64,000 nucleotides of DNA from Martinezella multihospitum (GTDB taxonomy: Bacteria > Pseudomonadota > Alphaproteobacteria > Rhizobiales > Rhizobiaceae), in contig NZ_FMAG01000001.1 in the NCBI RefSeq assembly GCF_900094585.1, forward strand, positions 372,001 to 436,000, in the 5' to 3' direction. Of the stretch, positions 1-8,722 are shown one piece after another; within the stretch, counting starts at the first letter, position 1; each line of letters opens with the position of its first letter. A program made the translations under genes and the position numbers. The notes under the pieces were generated by a model. It saw nothing but the letters and a program-made list of their open reading frames with translations. It did no database searches and had not been told where the DNA came from.

Positions 1-1205
1 ACTTCCGTCGCGGCAAGCGAGGTACTGTCATAGACATAATGCAGGGTCAGCCGGTTTCCGTCCTTCTTGCGGACACCGTCCGCGTCCTTCTGCGACCAGC
101 CCGCCTCGTCGAGCAGACGGTTGGCTTTGCCAAGATCAAAGCCCCATGACCGGGGAATGTCCTTGTCATAATAGAGTGTCGACGGACCGAGGATGTTGTC
201 GGCCGGCTTCAATGTTCCGAAAAAGGCGGCCTTAACCGCGGCCGGCCCATTGACCGCGCTCTGGAAAGCCTGGCGCACTTTCACGTCCTGAAACGGACCC
301 TTCGAGGTGTTCAGGAAATAGGCACTGTTGACGCCTGGGTTTTCCCGCGTCACCACCTGCAGCTTGCCGTTACCCTGAACGGAACGATAGTTTGCCGGCG
401 GCACAGCGTCGATCGCCTGCAGCTGACCGCTTGCCAGCGCACCGAGGCGCACGGAAGCCTCCGGCAGATATTTGAAGACGATCTGATCGAAATGGGCCGC
501 CCCTTTATGCGCGGCATAGCCAGGACCCCAATTGTAGTCTGCGCGACGGCTCAGCTTGCTGCCGCTGCCCTTGGTAAAATTGTCGAGCACGTAAGGACCC
601 GATCCGATGACCGTATTCGTCGTGCTCTGCGTCTTCTGAAGATAGGCCGATGACTGGATACCCAGATAGGGGAGGCTCAACCCTTGCAGCAAGGGCGCGA
701 AGGACTGGCGATAGCGGATCACGACCGTACGGCTATCCGGCGCTTCGATCTTGTCGATCGGTCCGAGCAGCGATTTGGCATAGCTCGATGTCGTCTTCGG
801 ATCGAGAATGCGATCAAAATTGTATTTGACTGCGGCTGCATCGAGCGGGGTACCATCGCTGAATGTCACGCCCTGACGCAGATGGAATGTGTAGACGGTA
901 TTGTCGCCGCTGATGTCCCAGCTTTCTGCAAGCCACGGCGTGAACTTGTTGTCTTCGGCCTGCCCCACAAGCGAGTCGACGATATTGCGGGTAATCAATG
1001 CCGTGACAGAACTACCCGTGATCGATGGGTCGATGATGGAAGCATCCGTTGCCAATCCAACATTGAGAGTGCCCCCATCGACCGGCTTTGTCGTATCGGA
1101 TGCAGCGTTTGCGGCCGTGCCTATCATCGTCAGAAAAGAAAATGCCAGGGCAATGCCGATCTTGCTTCGCCCGATAGTCTTCGCGCTTGAATGCCTTTTT
1201 CTCAT
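1..1205 (-). CDS. ABC transporter substrate-binding protein, family 5 (peptide/nickel type), 3' end outside window
   Basis: Periplasmic solute-binding subunit of a Dpp/Opp/Nik-type importer. The reading frame starts at ATG 1205 and runs off the left edge without a stop, so about 400 residues are visible of a usual 500-540. The N-terminus is basic, followed by a hydrophobic signal segment ending near an AANA-A cleavage site. After it come family-5 hallmarks: a GGTLNVGL-like first strand, an ITRNIVDSLV segment, and the HLRQGVTFSDGTPLDA motif typical of SBP_bac_5. Permease and ATPase genes would lie beyond the left edge. The substrate cannot be told from sequence. Confidence 0.88.
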   Translation of the reverse strand, partial: MRKRHSSAKTIGRSKIGIALAFSFLTMIGTAANAASDTTKPVDGGTLNVGLATDASIIDPSITGSSVTALITRNIVDSLVGQAEDNKFTPWLAESWDISGDNTVYTFHLRQGVTFSDGTPLDAAAVKYNFDRILDPKTTSSYAKSLLGPIDKIEAPDSRTVVIRYRQSFAPLLQGLSLPYLGIQSSAYLQKTQSTTNTVIGSGPYVLDNFTKGSGSKLSRRADYNWGPGYAAHKGAAHFDQIVFKYLPEASVRLGALASGQLQAIDAVPPANYRSVQGNGKLQVVTRENPGVNSAYFLNTSKGPFQDVKVRQAFQSAVNGPAAVKAAFFGTLKPADNILGPSTLYYDKDIPRSWGFDLGKANRLLDEAGWSQKDADGVRKKDGNRLTLHYVYDSTSLAATE

Positions 1206-1639
1206 ATCCCGTCCCTATTTTGGCCGCCGCGGCATCAATCATGCGGCCAATTGGCCACTCGACATCGCGCAGACTGAACGGCATGATAATTGTCTATAAA
1301 AACACTAGACTAAAGGCATTGTGGTGCGTTTATGCAAAGACAGGCGGAAATCCGTTTCAATCTCGCCCAGGCCAGCCGGCGCGGAATGGCGGTGACAAGA
1401 CAGCTCTCTGCATTGAATTCAGCGGCCCTCTAAGTCAGATCTGATAGCCGGATCGTGTTTCAAACGCGGCTGTTTTTTCTGGCTTGCAGTGTTGAAATTG
1501 GCTGCAAGGTGCCTTTTGCTGGTAAGGCGCTCTGGTGATGCAAGTTTTATCGTGACTAAGCAGGATCGATATTGCAAGCAGGTTGTTCGATTGGTATTTC
1601 TCTTGAAATTCAATTATTTGGATAAGCACGGAACGACAA
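1206..1639. other. Intergenic region between divergent genes
   Basis: This 434-base stretch separates the divergently transcribed binding-protein gene (minus) and the Crp/Fnr gene (plus). It should hold both promoters. Small overlapping ORFs here have no ribosome site and no recognisable similarity. The part nearest the Crp gene (about 1540-1640) is AT-richer than the surroundings. I see no convincing operator. Confidence 0.5.
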
Positions 1640-2314
1640 GTGGCCGATATTGGTCAATTACTCAGCTGCCCCCTTTTTGCCGATGTGGCACTCGAAAGTG
1701 TCGCGCTCGACGCCCACGATTTTTGGACCAGAGTCTATTCGCCGGGCCAGATCGTGTTCAACCAGGACGATACAAGCGGCGAGGTCTACTTTCTGCGATC
1801 CGGATTGCTGTTGGCTCTCTATCTCGATCAGGACGGCCGGGAGCTTATCTTTACCCGGCTCAATACCCATGACTATTTTGGAGAAATCTCTGCCATTGAC
1901 GGCGGCAAGCGTTCGCTTTCGGTTTATGCAAAAACCGCCTCTTGCCTGATCGTCGTAAAACGACAGGCGTTTCTGAAATTGTTGGAGACGATACCGTTGG
2001 TGCGGCAGCGGGTCATGATCGATATGGCCGAACGTATCCGCAGATTGACTAGGCACAGTTATCAGTTGACCAGTCAAAGCGTGGACAAGCGTCTGAAAGC
2101 CTATGTGGCGCGCATGGCGCTGGAAAGCGGCATGTTCAAGCCGAATGGACAGCTAGCGAAGTTTCCGACCCATGCCGAGATCGCCGGCTCCATCGGCGCC
2201 AGTCGCGAAGAAGTCAGCCGCTCCATCTCCGCCTTGAAGCGCGCGGGGATTCTGGAAGCCGGCCGACAGAAGCTGACGATCCTCCAGCCGAACGCGTTGC
2301 TGAGTGAAAATTGA
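1640..2314 (+). CDS. Crp/Fnr family transcriptional regulator
   Basis: A 224-residue regulator with an N-terminal cyclic-nucleotide-binding beta roll (about residues 10-120), a dimer helix and a C-terminal Crp-type winged helix-turn-helix (about 165-210). The phosphate-binding cassette reads FGEISAIDGGKRS; its Gly81-Glu82 and Arg91-Ser92 match the residues that contact cAMP in CRP. There is no N-terminal cysteine cluster, so it is not an FNR-type iron-sulphur sensor. The start is GTG 1640, preceded by a weak GGAA site. Its stop lies inside a terminator hairpin shared with the convergent gene. Effector and targets are unknown; cAMP binding is inferred from the cassette. Confidence 0.9.
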   Translation: MADIGQLLSCPLFADVALESVALDAHDFWTRVYSPGQIVFNQDDTSGEVYFLRSGLLLALYLDQDGRELIFTRLNTHDYFGEISAIDGGKRSLSVYAKTASCLIVVKRQAFLKLLETIPLVRQRVMIDMAERIRRLTRHSYQLTSQSVDKRLKAYVARMALESGMFKPNGQLAKFPTHAEIAGSIGASREEVSRSISALKRAGILEAGRQKLTILQPNALLSEN

Positions 2315-2332
2315 GGTTGCCTCATTTTATTT
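2312..2332. terminator. Bidirectional terminator between convergent genes
   Basis: TGAGG-TTG-CCTCA forms a 5-bp stem with a 3-base loop, flanked by AAAAT on the left and TTTTATTT on the right. It can therefore end transcription in both directions. It overlaps the stop codon of the Crp/Fnr gene and sits at the end of the convergent tail-collar gene. Confidence 0.6.
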
Positions 2333-2956
2333 CGTCTTTATCAGCCAGTTGACGGCAATATTGACGGCGCGCGTTTCAGTCTTGCTGACGCGCACCTCCT
2401 TTTGCGGATAGATATCGCCGGTCTGCGTCAACGGCGAAGTTGTGGCTACTTCGAAATTCACGGGCGGATTTTCCTGCGGCGTCACGAACTGAGCGGTCAT
2501 GTTCAGCCTATGCATGTGCTCCCGCAGCGCATCCATCTGAGTCGAGCCGACACCTCGTGAATTGACGGCCGGACCTGGGGGCGCGTGACGCTCGTCCTTG
2601 TCCAGCGACTTTTCGAGGTCGACGCCGCGCAGAAAATAGCCACGGTAGTCCGGCAGCTTGAATTTGTCGTCTCCATCCGGTCCGTAAAGATCGCCGATCA
2701 CGCGATAAAGCTCCGGATACTCAGTCTTCAGCAGGCTGGAGCCATCACAGATCATCCATGGCATGTAACGCAGATCCGTCATGGCCGACGTCAAGGTCTG
2801 CGTCTGCTGCAGGATCTCACCGGGGAAAATGATGATGGCCCCGACGGGCACGCCATCGTGAACTCCCGGACGCGAATGCGGGAAGAAATGATGGCGAGGC
2901 TCCTGCCCAGGAAAATTCCCCGGAAAGACGGGCGGAATAAACGAAGGTGGCAACAT
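2327..2956 (-). CDS. Phage tail collar domain protein (microcystin-dependent-protein type)
   Basis: A 209-residue protein, last gene of a six-gene minus-strand cassette and 15 bases after the 1004-aa gene. A proline/histidine-rich N-terminus (about 1-35) precedes a tail-collar fold: VGAIIIFPGE, then PWMICDGS, then a YPELYRVIGDLYG segment and a KLPDYRGYFLRGVD segment. That order (pre-collar strand, C-D-G turn, LPD-RG-F-RG) is diagnostic of PF07484. These domains occur in phage short tail fibres and in free-standing bacterial proteins. No other phage structural gene lies nearby, so a prophage remnant is unlikely. I infer a surface or receptor-binding role for the cassette. Confidence 0.82.
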   Translation of the reverse strand: MLPPSFIPPVFPGNFPGQEPRHHFFPHSRPGVHDGVPVGAIIIFPGEILQQTQTLTSAMTDLRYMPWMICDGSSLLKTEYPELYRVIGDLYGPDGDDKFKLPDYRGYFLRGVDLEKSLDKDERHAPPGPAVNSRGVGSTQMDALREHMHRLNMTAQFVTPQENPPVNFEVATTSPLTQTGDIYPQKEVRVSKTETRAVNIAVNWLIKTK

Positions 2957-2971
2957 CCAGCACTCCTACAA

Positions 2972-5900
2972 TCATGAAAATGGATTATCGTGCGACAATG
3001 CGACCATCGCTGTCGGAACGGTGATCGACCAACTGTCATGAGCGATCTTGGATGCCTCGTCCGTCTGCTCCAGCAGAAGATCGACGGCGCTCATATCAGC
3101 GGCCATGCAAGGGGTCAGTTCCTCGGCACAAGGCCAGATCTGGCCGGTCCGGAAAGCAAGCAGAACCATCCTTGCGGACTCCGGTCTGACGGATAGCAAG
3201 AGATGCGCGCGTTTGGCGCGCAGCAGATCCCGCAAATAGAGACTGGGCGAAAACAGCGAGATCAATGCAGTCTGTCCCTCGCTGAGATATGGGTCTGTTG
3301 CAGGGTCCTGGATCAGCTCGACTGCCATTCCGTCCCAGTCGAACGCATGGCGAAGGAACTGAAAATAGCGCGGCTCGAAATTGGTTGATGTCTCCCTGCC
3401 TGCGCCATCGGCCGGCGCCGTAAGCGTTGCACGGGCAAACAGCGCGATGGCAGCCTGAACCATCTGCTCCTGGACAATCTGCGTAAGGAGCTTGGGGTTC
3501 TCGGCCTCCAGCAGCTTTTTCTGGGCCGCCAACGCCGCGTGATAGTCATCCATGGCGGCCTGATAGGCGGCCTGGATTTTCCGGTAGGTCGCCATTTGCC
3601 AATTGGCGAGCGTCGCAGCGCTACGTGAGCATTCGATCTCGATGCTCGTTGCATAATAGCTATCGAATTCCGCAGCTCCCTCCGCCGGAGATGTATCCGG
3701 TGCCGGCGCATCGCCCTCCCCTGCCCTGATCTCGCTGGTTAGAGGTACGCCGGCAGACGACGGCGTCTTTGGCGACGGACTGCACAGGATCGATGCCCGC
3801 AGCCGATCGGCATATTGCGCGGAAGCGCCCGTCAGATCCCCTGTGAACGTCGTGATCGTGCCGTCCTGCTTCGCAGTCAGGATCACGCCGCTGATCGTCG
3901 CCTGCGCCGTCGGATTGGCGATGAAACTGCTGACGCTGACCGTTGCCGTGGACGGCGTGTAGCCTTCCGGCACCTCCAGCTCGGCATCCGACAGCGGATT
4001 TCGGGATTTGAACCCGCTGCTGATGATGCGAAAGGCTGGCGGCGGCGGTCCATCCGGAGCTATGCCATAGGCCGCGAAGGCATCGAGATAATAAACCGAT
4101 GTCGAGCCCGATTTGGACGGCTCCGGCGAGAGGCTGGCATAGGAGGTTATGCCCATGCTCGCGGGAGACGGTGGCGCTACGAGCCTCAGGTCATGGTATC
4201 GGGCAATCGCCTCCGCCAGATACGCGCCGGGATTGTCGATGAACATCTCGAAGACCAATCTGTCCCGGCTGGCTCGGGTTTGAAGATGATAAGCCCGGTT
4301 CACCCAGCAGAATACCACCTGAAGATTGCCGTCGCTGCCCGAGTTCGACAAGGTCCGCGTCTGGGTGGTTTCCAGCTCTTCAAACACCCGGCTGCTGCGG
4401 CGTAACACCGATTCACGGCGCAGAGCCTTGACCGAGCGATCGATGATATCGCGGGCAAATTTCGAAATGTCCTGCAGATAACCGCCAGCGGGTTGCTCCT
4501 GTACCCACCAATTGCCGGTGACCTTCATGGAATTGGTGGTCGGTTGCCCGTAGTCGGTTTCGTAATTGTTGATCGTTGTGGTCGAAACACGGTCCGATAA
4601 TGTCTTCTGCACCTGATTGATCAGATCGGCGGTCGTCGTATCCCGTCCGAAATTGCTGGTGCTGTCGCTCGATGTCTCATCGTCTTCGACGGTTTCCGTA
4701 CGTCGCAGATTGCGGCGTATCTCCTGACGCGTTTCTCCCGAAATCACGGTTTCGATGCGCTCTATATCTCCGAGCGCATAACGCCCGGGCTTATAATGCA
4801 CGGTGCGGATGGCGCCGACGGCATAGAGCTGGATGGCCGGAGGATCGGCGGGGGTTGGCGGCGGATCGACAGGAAAAATATCGGCGGGCAGGATCATCAC
4901 CGCATTGAGCGCGCACGAAAGCGCCGCATCGGATGGTCTCGGCGCGGGATCGTCGTCGAGTTTCGGATGCGAGGCATGGAAAGCCAGCACCCAGTTGATG
5001 AGATGCGTGACCTGCAGCAGCCGGATCAGATCGGAAAACCAGCTATGGTCATAGCCGAGCGTGATCATCAGCGCGATTGCCGAGTTCCAGATATCGGTCA
5101 GCGCCGTCTGGGCGTCCGTCGACTGCAGCTCTTTGGCCAGATCGTCCCAGCTTTCGAACTGCTCCTCGACCCAGCTGTCGAGAGCGGCATAGGTGCAGTC
5201 CTTTCTTAGATGCTGCGGAAAATGCCGAAAGCTCTGGTAAGGCGGGGCAAGCGGCCGCATCGGCGTAACGAAGGGCTCGCTTGGCCCGCCGCCCGTCTCC
5301 GGCGATATCGTATCATCGATGAAGGTTACGGCCGCTTCGCACTTGGTTGCGGGATCAGCGCCCTTTAGTTTCGTATAGAATGCGCTGGCAGCGGCGGACG
5401 CAGGCACTGTCATGAACCGCTGCCCGACGCGATCAGCCGCCAGTTTCGGCCATGGCTTGATGTAGACGAAAGGGAAGAGCTCGCCCGCTTCCAGATGCGC
5501 ATCGGCGATCGCCATGCCTTCCGCGGGATCCGGGATCGGCAGCGGCCCAGGCACCGGCGGATCGTCATCTGGCGGTGGAACGGGCGGTGTCGGCGGAACC
5601 GGGCGCGTATTGCCGAAGCAGATCATGAAGCCGATATAGTTCCAATAATCGACATCATCTGTCTCCTCCATTTCGATCCTGCCAAGGATCTGCTGCGAAT
5701 ATTGCACGTCGAGCCCGGTGCGCCAGCGAAGCCAGCCGTGAACCTTGCGGCCGCCGGCAAACGCCACGCGGAACGGAGTATCGTGATCGAAGCGCAGGCC
5801 TTCGATCACATTTGTTTCAAGCGGCAGCACCGCCCGGAAAATCTCGGCAGCGACGTTTTGCACAGAGTGGCGACCCGCATCCTCATAGGAAATGCGGAAA

Positions 5901-5989
5901 CGGATCACGATTTCTTCGTTCCGGTTGTTATGCGGGATGTCGCGCCATTCCTGAATCTCGGTGTGGCCGGTCATGTCCGCATCCCTCAA
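2972..5989 (-). CDS. Large uncharacterised cassette protein with proline-rich hinge
   Basis: A 1005-codon frame whose function I do not recognise. About the first 125 residues look beta-rich. They are followed by a hinge of about 30 residues dominated by Pro and Asp (about 130-160), then a long mixed region. Residues about 780-850 are rich in Ala/Gln with repeated Tyr-x-x-Ala spacing and look coiled-coil. The C-terminal 150 residues (FLRHAFDWDGM ... LLLSVRPESARMV) resemble a segment I associate with other very large uncharacterised bacterial proteins, but I cannot name the family. There is no signal peptide, Walker motif or membrane span. Its ATG overlaps the stop of the Nudix-like gene by four bases (ATGA), so the two are translationally coupled. 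Confidence 0.8.
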   Translation of the reverse strand: MRDADMTGHTEIQEWRDIPHNNRNEEIVIRFRISYEDAGRHSVQNVAAEIFRAVLPLETNVIEGLRFDHDTPFRVAFAGGRKVHGWLRWRTGLDVQYSQQILGRIEMEETDDVDYWNYIGFMICFGNTRPVPPTPPVPPPDDDPPVPGPLPIPDPAEGMAIADAHLEAGELFPFVYIKPWPKLAADRVGQRFMTVPASAAASAFYTKLKGADPATKCEAAVTFIDDTISPETGGGPSEPFVTPMRPLAPPYQSFRHFPQHLRKDCTYAALDSWVEEQFESWDDLAKELQSTDAQTALTDIWNSAIALMITLGYDHSWFSDLIRLLQVTHLINWVLAFHASHPKLDDDPAPRPSDAALSCALNAVMILPADIFPVDPPPTPADPPAIQLYAVGAIRTVHYKPGRYALGDIERIETVISGETRQEIRRNLRRTETVEDDETSSDSTSNFGRDTTTADLINQVQKTLSDRVSTTTINNYETDYGQPTTNSMKVTGNWWVQEQPAGGYLQDISKFARDIIDRSVKALRRESVLRRSSRVFEELETTQTRTLSNSGSDGNLQVVFCWVNRAYHLQTRASRDRLVFEMFIDNPGAYLAEAIARYHDLRLVAPPSPASMGITSYASLSPEPSKSGSTSVYYLDAFAAYGIAPDGPPPPAFRIISSGFKSRNPLSDAELEVPEGYTPSTATVSVSSFIANPTAQATISGVILTAKQDGTITTFTGDLTGASAQYADRLRASILCSPSPKTPSSAGVPLTSEIRAGEGDAPAPDTSPAEGAAEFDSYYATSIEIECSRSAATLANWQMATYRKIQAAYQAAMDDYHAALAAQKKLLEAENPKLLTQIVQEQMVQAAIALFARATLTAPADGAGRETSTNFEPRYFQFLRHAFDWDGMAVELIQDPATDPYLSEGQTALISLFSPSLYLRDLLRAKRAHLLLSVRPESARMVLLAFRTGQIWPCAEELTPCMAADMSAVDLLLEQTDEASKIAHDSWSITVPTAMVALSHDNPFS

Positions 5990-6681
5990 CCATCAATGGT
6001 CTCAAGAGCTTTGATGATCTCGGCAAACCAGTTGGTGTCCGAATCTCCGGAAAGATCCTGGATCCATTGGTTATTGTTAAAGCCGTCCTGCCTGATCTCG
6101 TGGATTGCTGGCTGCGCCAGGACCAACTCATCGTCCATCGGAGCCATCGGAAACCTCTGCGCGATCTGTGAGTATCTTCGAATTTGCCCGTTGACGATTT
6201 GCGCTACCGCCTGATCGCGTTGCCCAAAACATTCTGCAATATAGTCGCGGACGACTTCGAGCTGGTTGTCGGGCACCTTGACATACATTGCGGCATAGCC
6301 AGCTATTTCCGGTTGCGCCTGAATGTTAACCGGCCACCGTTTCAGAAATACCTCCGCATCGATGACCTCATCATCGTCGTCGTCGCTAGCGATCTCGTCA
6401 CCATTGATAAAGCTGATCAGTCGTCCGCACTCCTCGGTAAATTCCCTTTCGCAGTTCTGGTAGACCTCATTATCGTCATCCCAGTCATCGCCTTCGAATC
6501 CCCCGCCTGGCAGCGCGAATTTTGTTGCGCCGTGCAGGTCGAACGGCGTGCCTCGCTGGTAAACTCTCCCTCCCCTGGTGTGAAAGAAGTTTGCTTTTGC
6601 TCTCTTTTGGAATTCTATGAAGCGGACGCTATTTTGCGTACGGGAAAATATGATCGTGTAGACGAAATAACTGCTTGGCAT
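5986..6681 (-). CDS. Nudix-like hydrolase with acidic insertion
   Basis: A 231-residue protein from ATG 6681, chosen because AAGGG sits about 7 bases upstream; longer in-frame extensions are low-complexity and overlap the preceding gene. Residues about 57-88 carry a Nudix-type signature: LPGGGFE, a run of acidic residues, then REFTEECG. The REx-x-EE-x-G core is intact, but the segment between GGG and REF is about five residues longer and strongly acidic compared with a usual Nudix box. The family hydrolyses nucleoside diphosphates linked to another group; activity here is unproven. A second acidic run (five Asp) lies near residues 98-102. It overlaps the downstream 1004-aa gene by ATGA. Confidence 0.72.
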   Translation of the reverse strand: MPSSYFVYTIIFSRTQNSVRFIEFQKRAKANFFHTRGGRVYQRGTPFDLHGATKFALPGGGFEGDDWDDDNEVYQNCEREFTEECGRLISFINGDEIASDDDDDEVIDAEVFLKRWPVNIQAQPEIAGYAAMYVKVPDNQLEVVRDYIAECFGQRDQAVAQIVNGQIRRYSQIAQRFPMAPMDDELVLAQPAIHEIRQDGFNNNQWIQDLSGDSDTNWFAEIIKALETIDG

Positions 6682-6719
6682 TGGACAACCCTTTCTATCA
6701 TTTTCAGAGGTGGATCGGA

Positions 6720-7301
6720 TCAGGCTGGCTCCGCACGGTACGAGATAAAGGTGAGCGGCGTTGCCCTGGGACCGGGCGTGCCGCCGCGAAGCTGAACCCT
6801 CAAGGCATTCAGGCCGCCCAAAGCAAAGGGCGCACCGTTTGTATCTGTGACCCGGCCTTGCAATTGCGTTCGGCAATCGATCTGAAATTTCAGGCGATCG
6901 GGCATGAGCAACGCCCACGAACCGACTTGCCCGAGCGGCAATTCGGCCATCGGGCGATTGTCCCGGCAAATGCAAAGCGACAAGTCGGGCCGCGGCGTGC
7001 TCTGGCTCAGGAGGAGCCCGGACTTGAACTCGCCGCCATGTGGCCCGTCTATCCGGGTCCCGGTTTCGGCATTGTCGCGACCTGGCTGGAGCGGGCATTC
7101 ATTCCCATCGCTGTCGCGGATCAGGAATGTCGGAGCCCAACCTATGCAGAGCGGGTGATGCCACCCATAACGGCATCGCTCAATCGCCGCCCACAATATC
7201 GGGATGATGCCGGGCATCATCTCGGAAACATCCCAGAAAATGCCCACGCGGCTGACATGCGGATTGAGAGAGCCATTCTCGTAGGTCAACCAAGTTCGCA
7301 T
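6720..7301 (-). CDS. Uncharacterised cassette protein
   Basis: A 193-residue protein with no family I can name. It is rich in Trp, Cys, Pro and Gly. The C-terminal half (QLQGRVTDTNGAPFALGGL... LRVQL) has the cadence of a beta-sandwich strand repeat, reminiscent of carboxypeptidase-regulatory-like folds, but this is weak. There is no signal peptide or membrane segment. The start at ATG 7301 lies only five bases after the upstream stop with no clear Shine-Dalgarno sequence, so translation is probably coupled. Tight packing with its neighbours supports it as a real gene. Confidence 0.65.
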   Translation of the reverse strand: MRTWLTYENGSLNPHVSRVGIFWDVSEMMPGIIPILWAAIERCRYGWHHPLCIGWAPTFLIRDSDGNECPLQPGRDNAETGTRIDGPHGGEFKSGLLLSQSTPRPDLSLCICRDNRPMAELPLGQVGSWALLMPDRLKFQIDCRTQLQGRVTDTNGAPFALGGLNALRVQLRGGTPGPRATPLTFISYRAEPA

Positions 7302-7306
7302 GGCGG

Positions 7307-7936
7307 TTACGACGACGGTTCGTTCGACGTCTCGTCAACGAACTGCGCATCCTCCGGAACATCGAACACGAATATGTAGCCGATGTCGGAAATATCACTG
7401 GCTGTGTTGACGTGGAACTGTACGCGCATCATCTTCCCAGAGGTCTGCACGTCGATCTTGACGTTGCCCCTGACATCGAAATCACCGGTATCCGGAACGG
7501 GGATCTCCGTCCAATCTGTATTCGAGAATGGATAGTGCCCAATTGTCGAACTGACATTGCTGTTCAGGTCGGTTATTGTCAGCTTGAAGCTATCCGACCC
7601 GATATTGGTCATGCCGGTTCTGATGTCCCTTGTAGCGGCATAGGTTGCATCAACCCGGACTCTGTCCCTGCCTGTCCCAGCGTAACCGCCCGAGATCCAT
7701 GTCTTCGTGACCGTTCCAACTTGCTTCGAGCGGCCCGGATGTTTGGCGCTCGTGCTAGCTGCTGTATTGCCGCTTGCAGTGACGGGAGTCTTGTCTGTCA
7801 TCGTACCGACATCGATGTCGGCTGAGCCGCCATCATCGGAGGTGGAAGCCGGATCAATCTGATCGTCCCGGCCTTCCGACGTCGGCTCCGAGGTGGATTT
7901 TGCCTTTGGAAGTTTCATCTTTATCTTCGTGCTCAT
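7307..7936 (-). CDS. Uncharacterised cassette protein, probably all-beta
   Basis: A 209-residue protein from ATG 7936, preceded by a good GAGAGGAGAG site; the longer frame is a read-back into the upstream gene. The first 75 residues are hydrophilic and low-complexity (Lys, Ser, Thr, Asp) and look disordered. The remainder alternates short polar and hydrophobic strands (DRVRVDATYAATRD, FKLTITDLNSNVSS, MMRVQFHVNT) and is probably a beta-sandwich. No catalytic motif, signal peptide or membrane span is visible. It is second in the cassette after the 208-aa protein. Confidence 0.7.
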   Translation of the reverse strand: MSTKIKMKLPKAKSTSEPTSEGRDDQIDPASTSDDGGSADIDVGTMTDKTPVTASGNTAASTSAKHPGRSKQVGTVTKTWISGGYAGTGRDRVRVDATYAATRDIRTGMTNIGSDSFKLTITDLNSNVSSTIGHYPFSNTDWTEIPVPDTGDFDVRGNVKIDVQTSGKMMRVQFHVNTASDISDIGYIFVFDVPEDAQFVDETSNEPSS

Positions 7937-8037
7937 GGTCACGGCTCTCCTCTCGTTCGCGAAAGAAAACCGGGATACCCGCTGATTGCTGGCCTGGTAT
8001 CCCGGATCAATGGTCACCTCGCCGAGATGACGGAGGT

Positions 8038-8664
8038 TTACTGGTTGATATTTTCCAGGTGGAATTCGAACGGGGACGAGTTTGGGCCGGGGCCGCCGCC
8101 GGTCATGACGATATCGGCGCTGGTGATGCCGAAGAGATTGATCTCGGTATTGGCCTGACTGATGATCGCGGAATCGATGACCTGACCTTCGTTGACCTGG
8201 CTGACGACGCCGATATAGATACGCGGCTGGAACTGGAAAACCGCCTTTTGGCCGGGAGCCATGTTGGTCTTCGTGGCCAGAAGCTTGCCATCCTTGAAGA
8301 TGCACGCACTGATGGCGCCCTGCTTGAGCTGATTACGCACTTCGACTTCGTTCGGGGAGGTCGCGCTGTTCTTCGACAGGGACAACACGTCGCCGGAATT
8401 GTCGAGGGTCATGTCGAACGCCTGCCCGTCATAGGCCGTCAGCTGTGGTGTATAGTTGCCCCAGCTATCCTTGGCTGAAACCTGGAACTGCAGCGGGAAG
8501 TTGAAAGGATGGCGGTCAAGGCGGCCGCAATTCCTGATCACCTTCCAGGCGACTGCGATTTCACCGAACGATTCCGCGACATTCTGCTGGAAAATGAGAA
8601 TGCTGGAATTGTTCGTGTCTCGGGAAAAATTTACGAAGTTGAGCCTGATGTTCTCGGTTACCAT
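8038..8664 (-). CDS. Uncharacterised cassette protein, first gene of the six-gene run
   Basis: A 208-residue protein from ATG 8664 with a GAGAGGA ribosome site. The sequence is strand-rich: NIRLNFVNFS, SILIFQQNV, IAVAWKVIRNCGRLDRHPF, FQVSAKDSWGNYTPQLTAYDGQ, KAVFQFQPRIYIGVV. I expect a soluble all-beta protein. There is no signal peptide, so export would need an unusual route. I do not recognise a named family. Only 58 bases separate it from the AraC regulator upstream on the same strand, so that regulator may be co-transcribed or may control this promoter. Confidence 0.7.
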   Translation of the reverse strand: MVTENIRLNFVNFSRDTNNSSILIFQQNVAESFGEIAVAWKVIRNCGRLDRHPFNFPLQFQVSAKDSWGNYTPQLTAYDGQAFDMTLDNSGDVLSLSKNSATSPNEVEVRNQLKQGAISACIFKDGKLLATKTNMAPGQKAVFQFQPRIYIGVVSQVNEGQVIDSAIISQANTEINLFGITSADIVMTGGGPGPNSSPFEFHLENINQ

Positions 8665-8722
8665 TGTGCACTTGTCCTCTCGTGTTTCGATGAAGCGCCT
8701 AGCCCTAGCCGGCAATCAGACA

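Noticed and set aside
684..1299. Overlapping plus-strand ORFs inside the truncated binding-protein gene
   Set aside because: They are antisense shadows of a clear minus-strand family-5 binding protein; no ribosome sites or family motifs.
5986..7098. 370-aa extended version of the Nudix-like protein
   Set aside because: The N-terminal 139 residues are a frame read through the preceding gene; a good ribosome site supports ATG 6681.
2327..8664. Prophage or tailocin remnant
   Set aside because: Only one tail-collar protein is phage-like. There is no capsid, sheath, tube, baseplate, integrase or lysis gene, and composition matches the neighbours.
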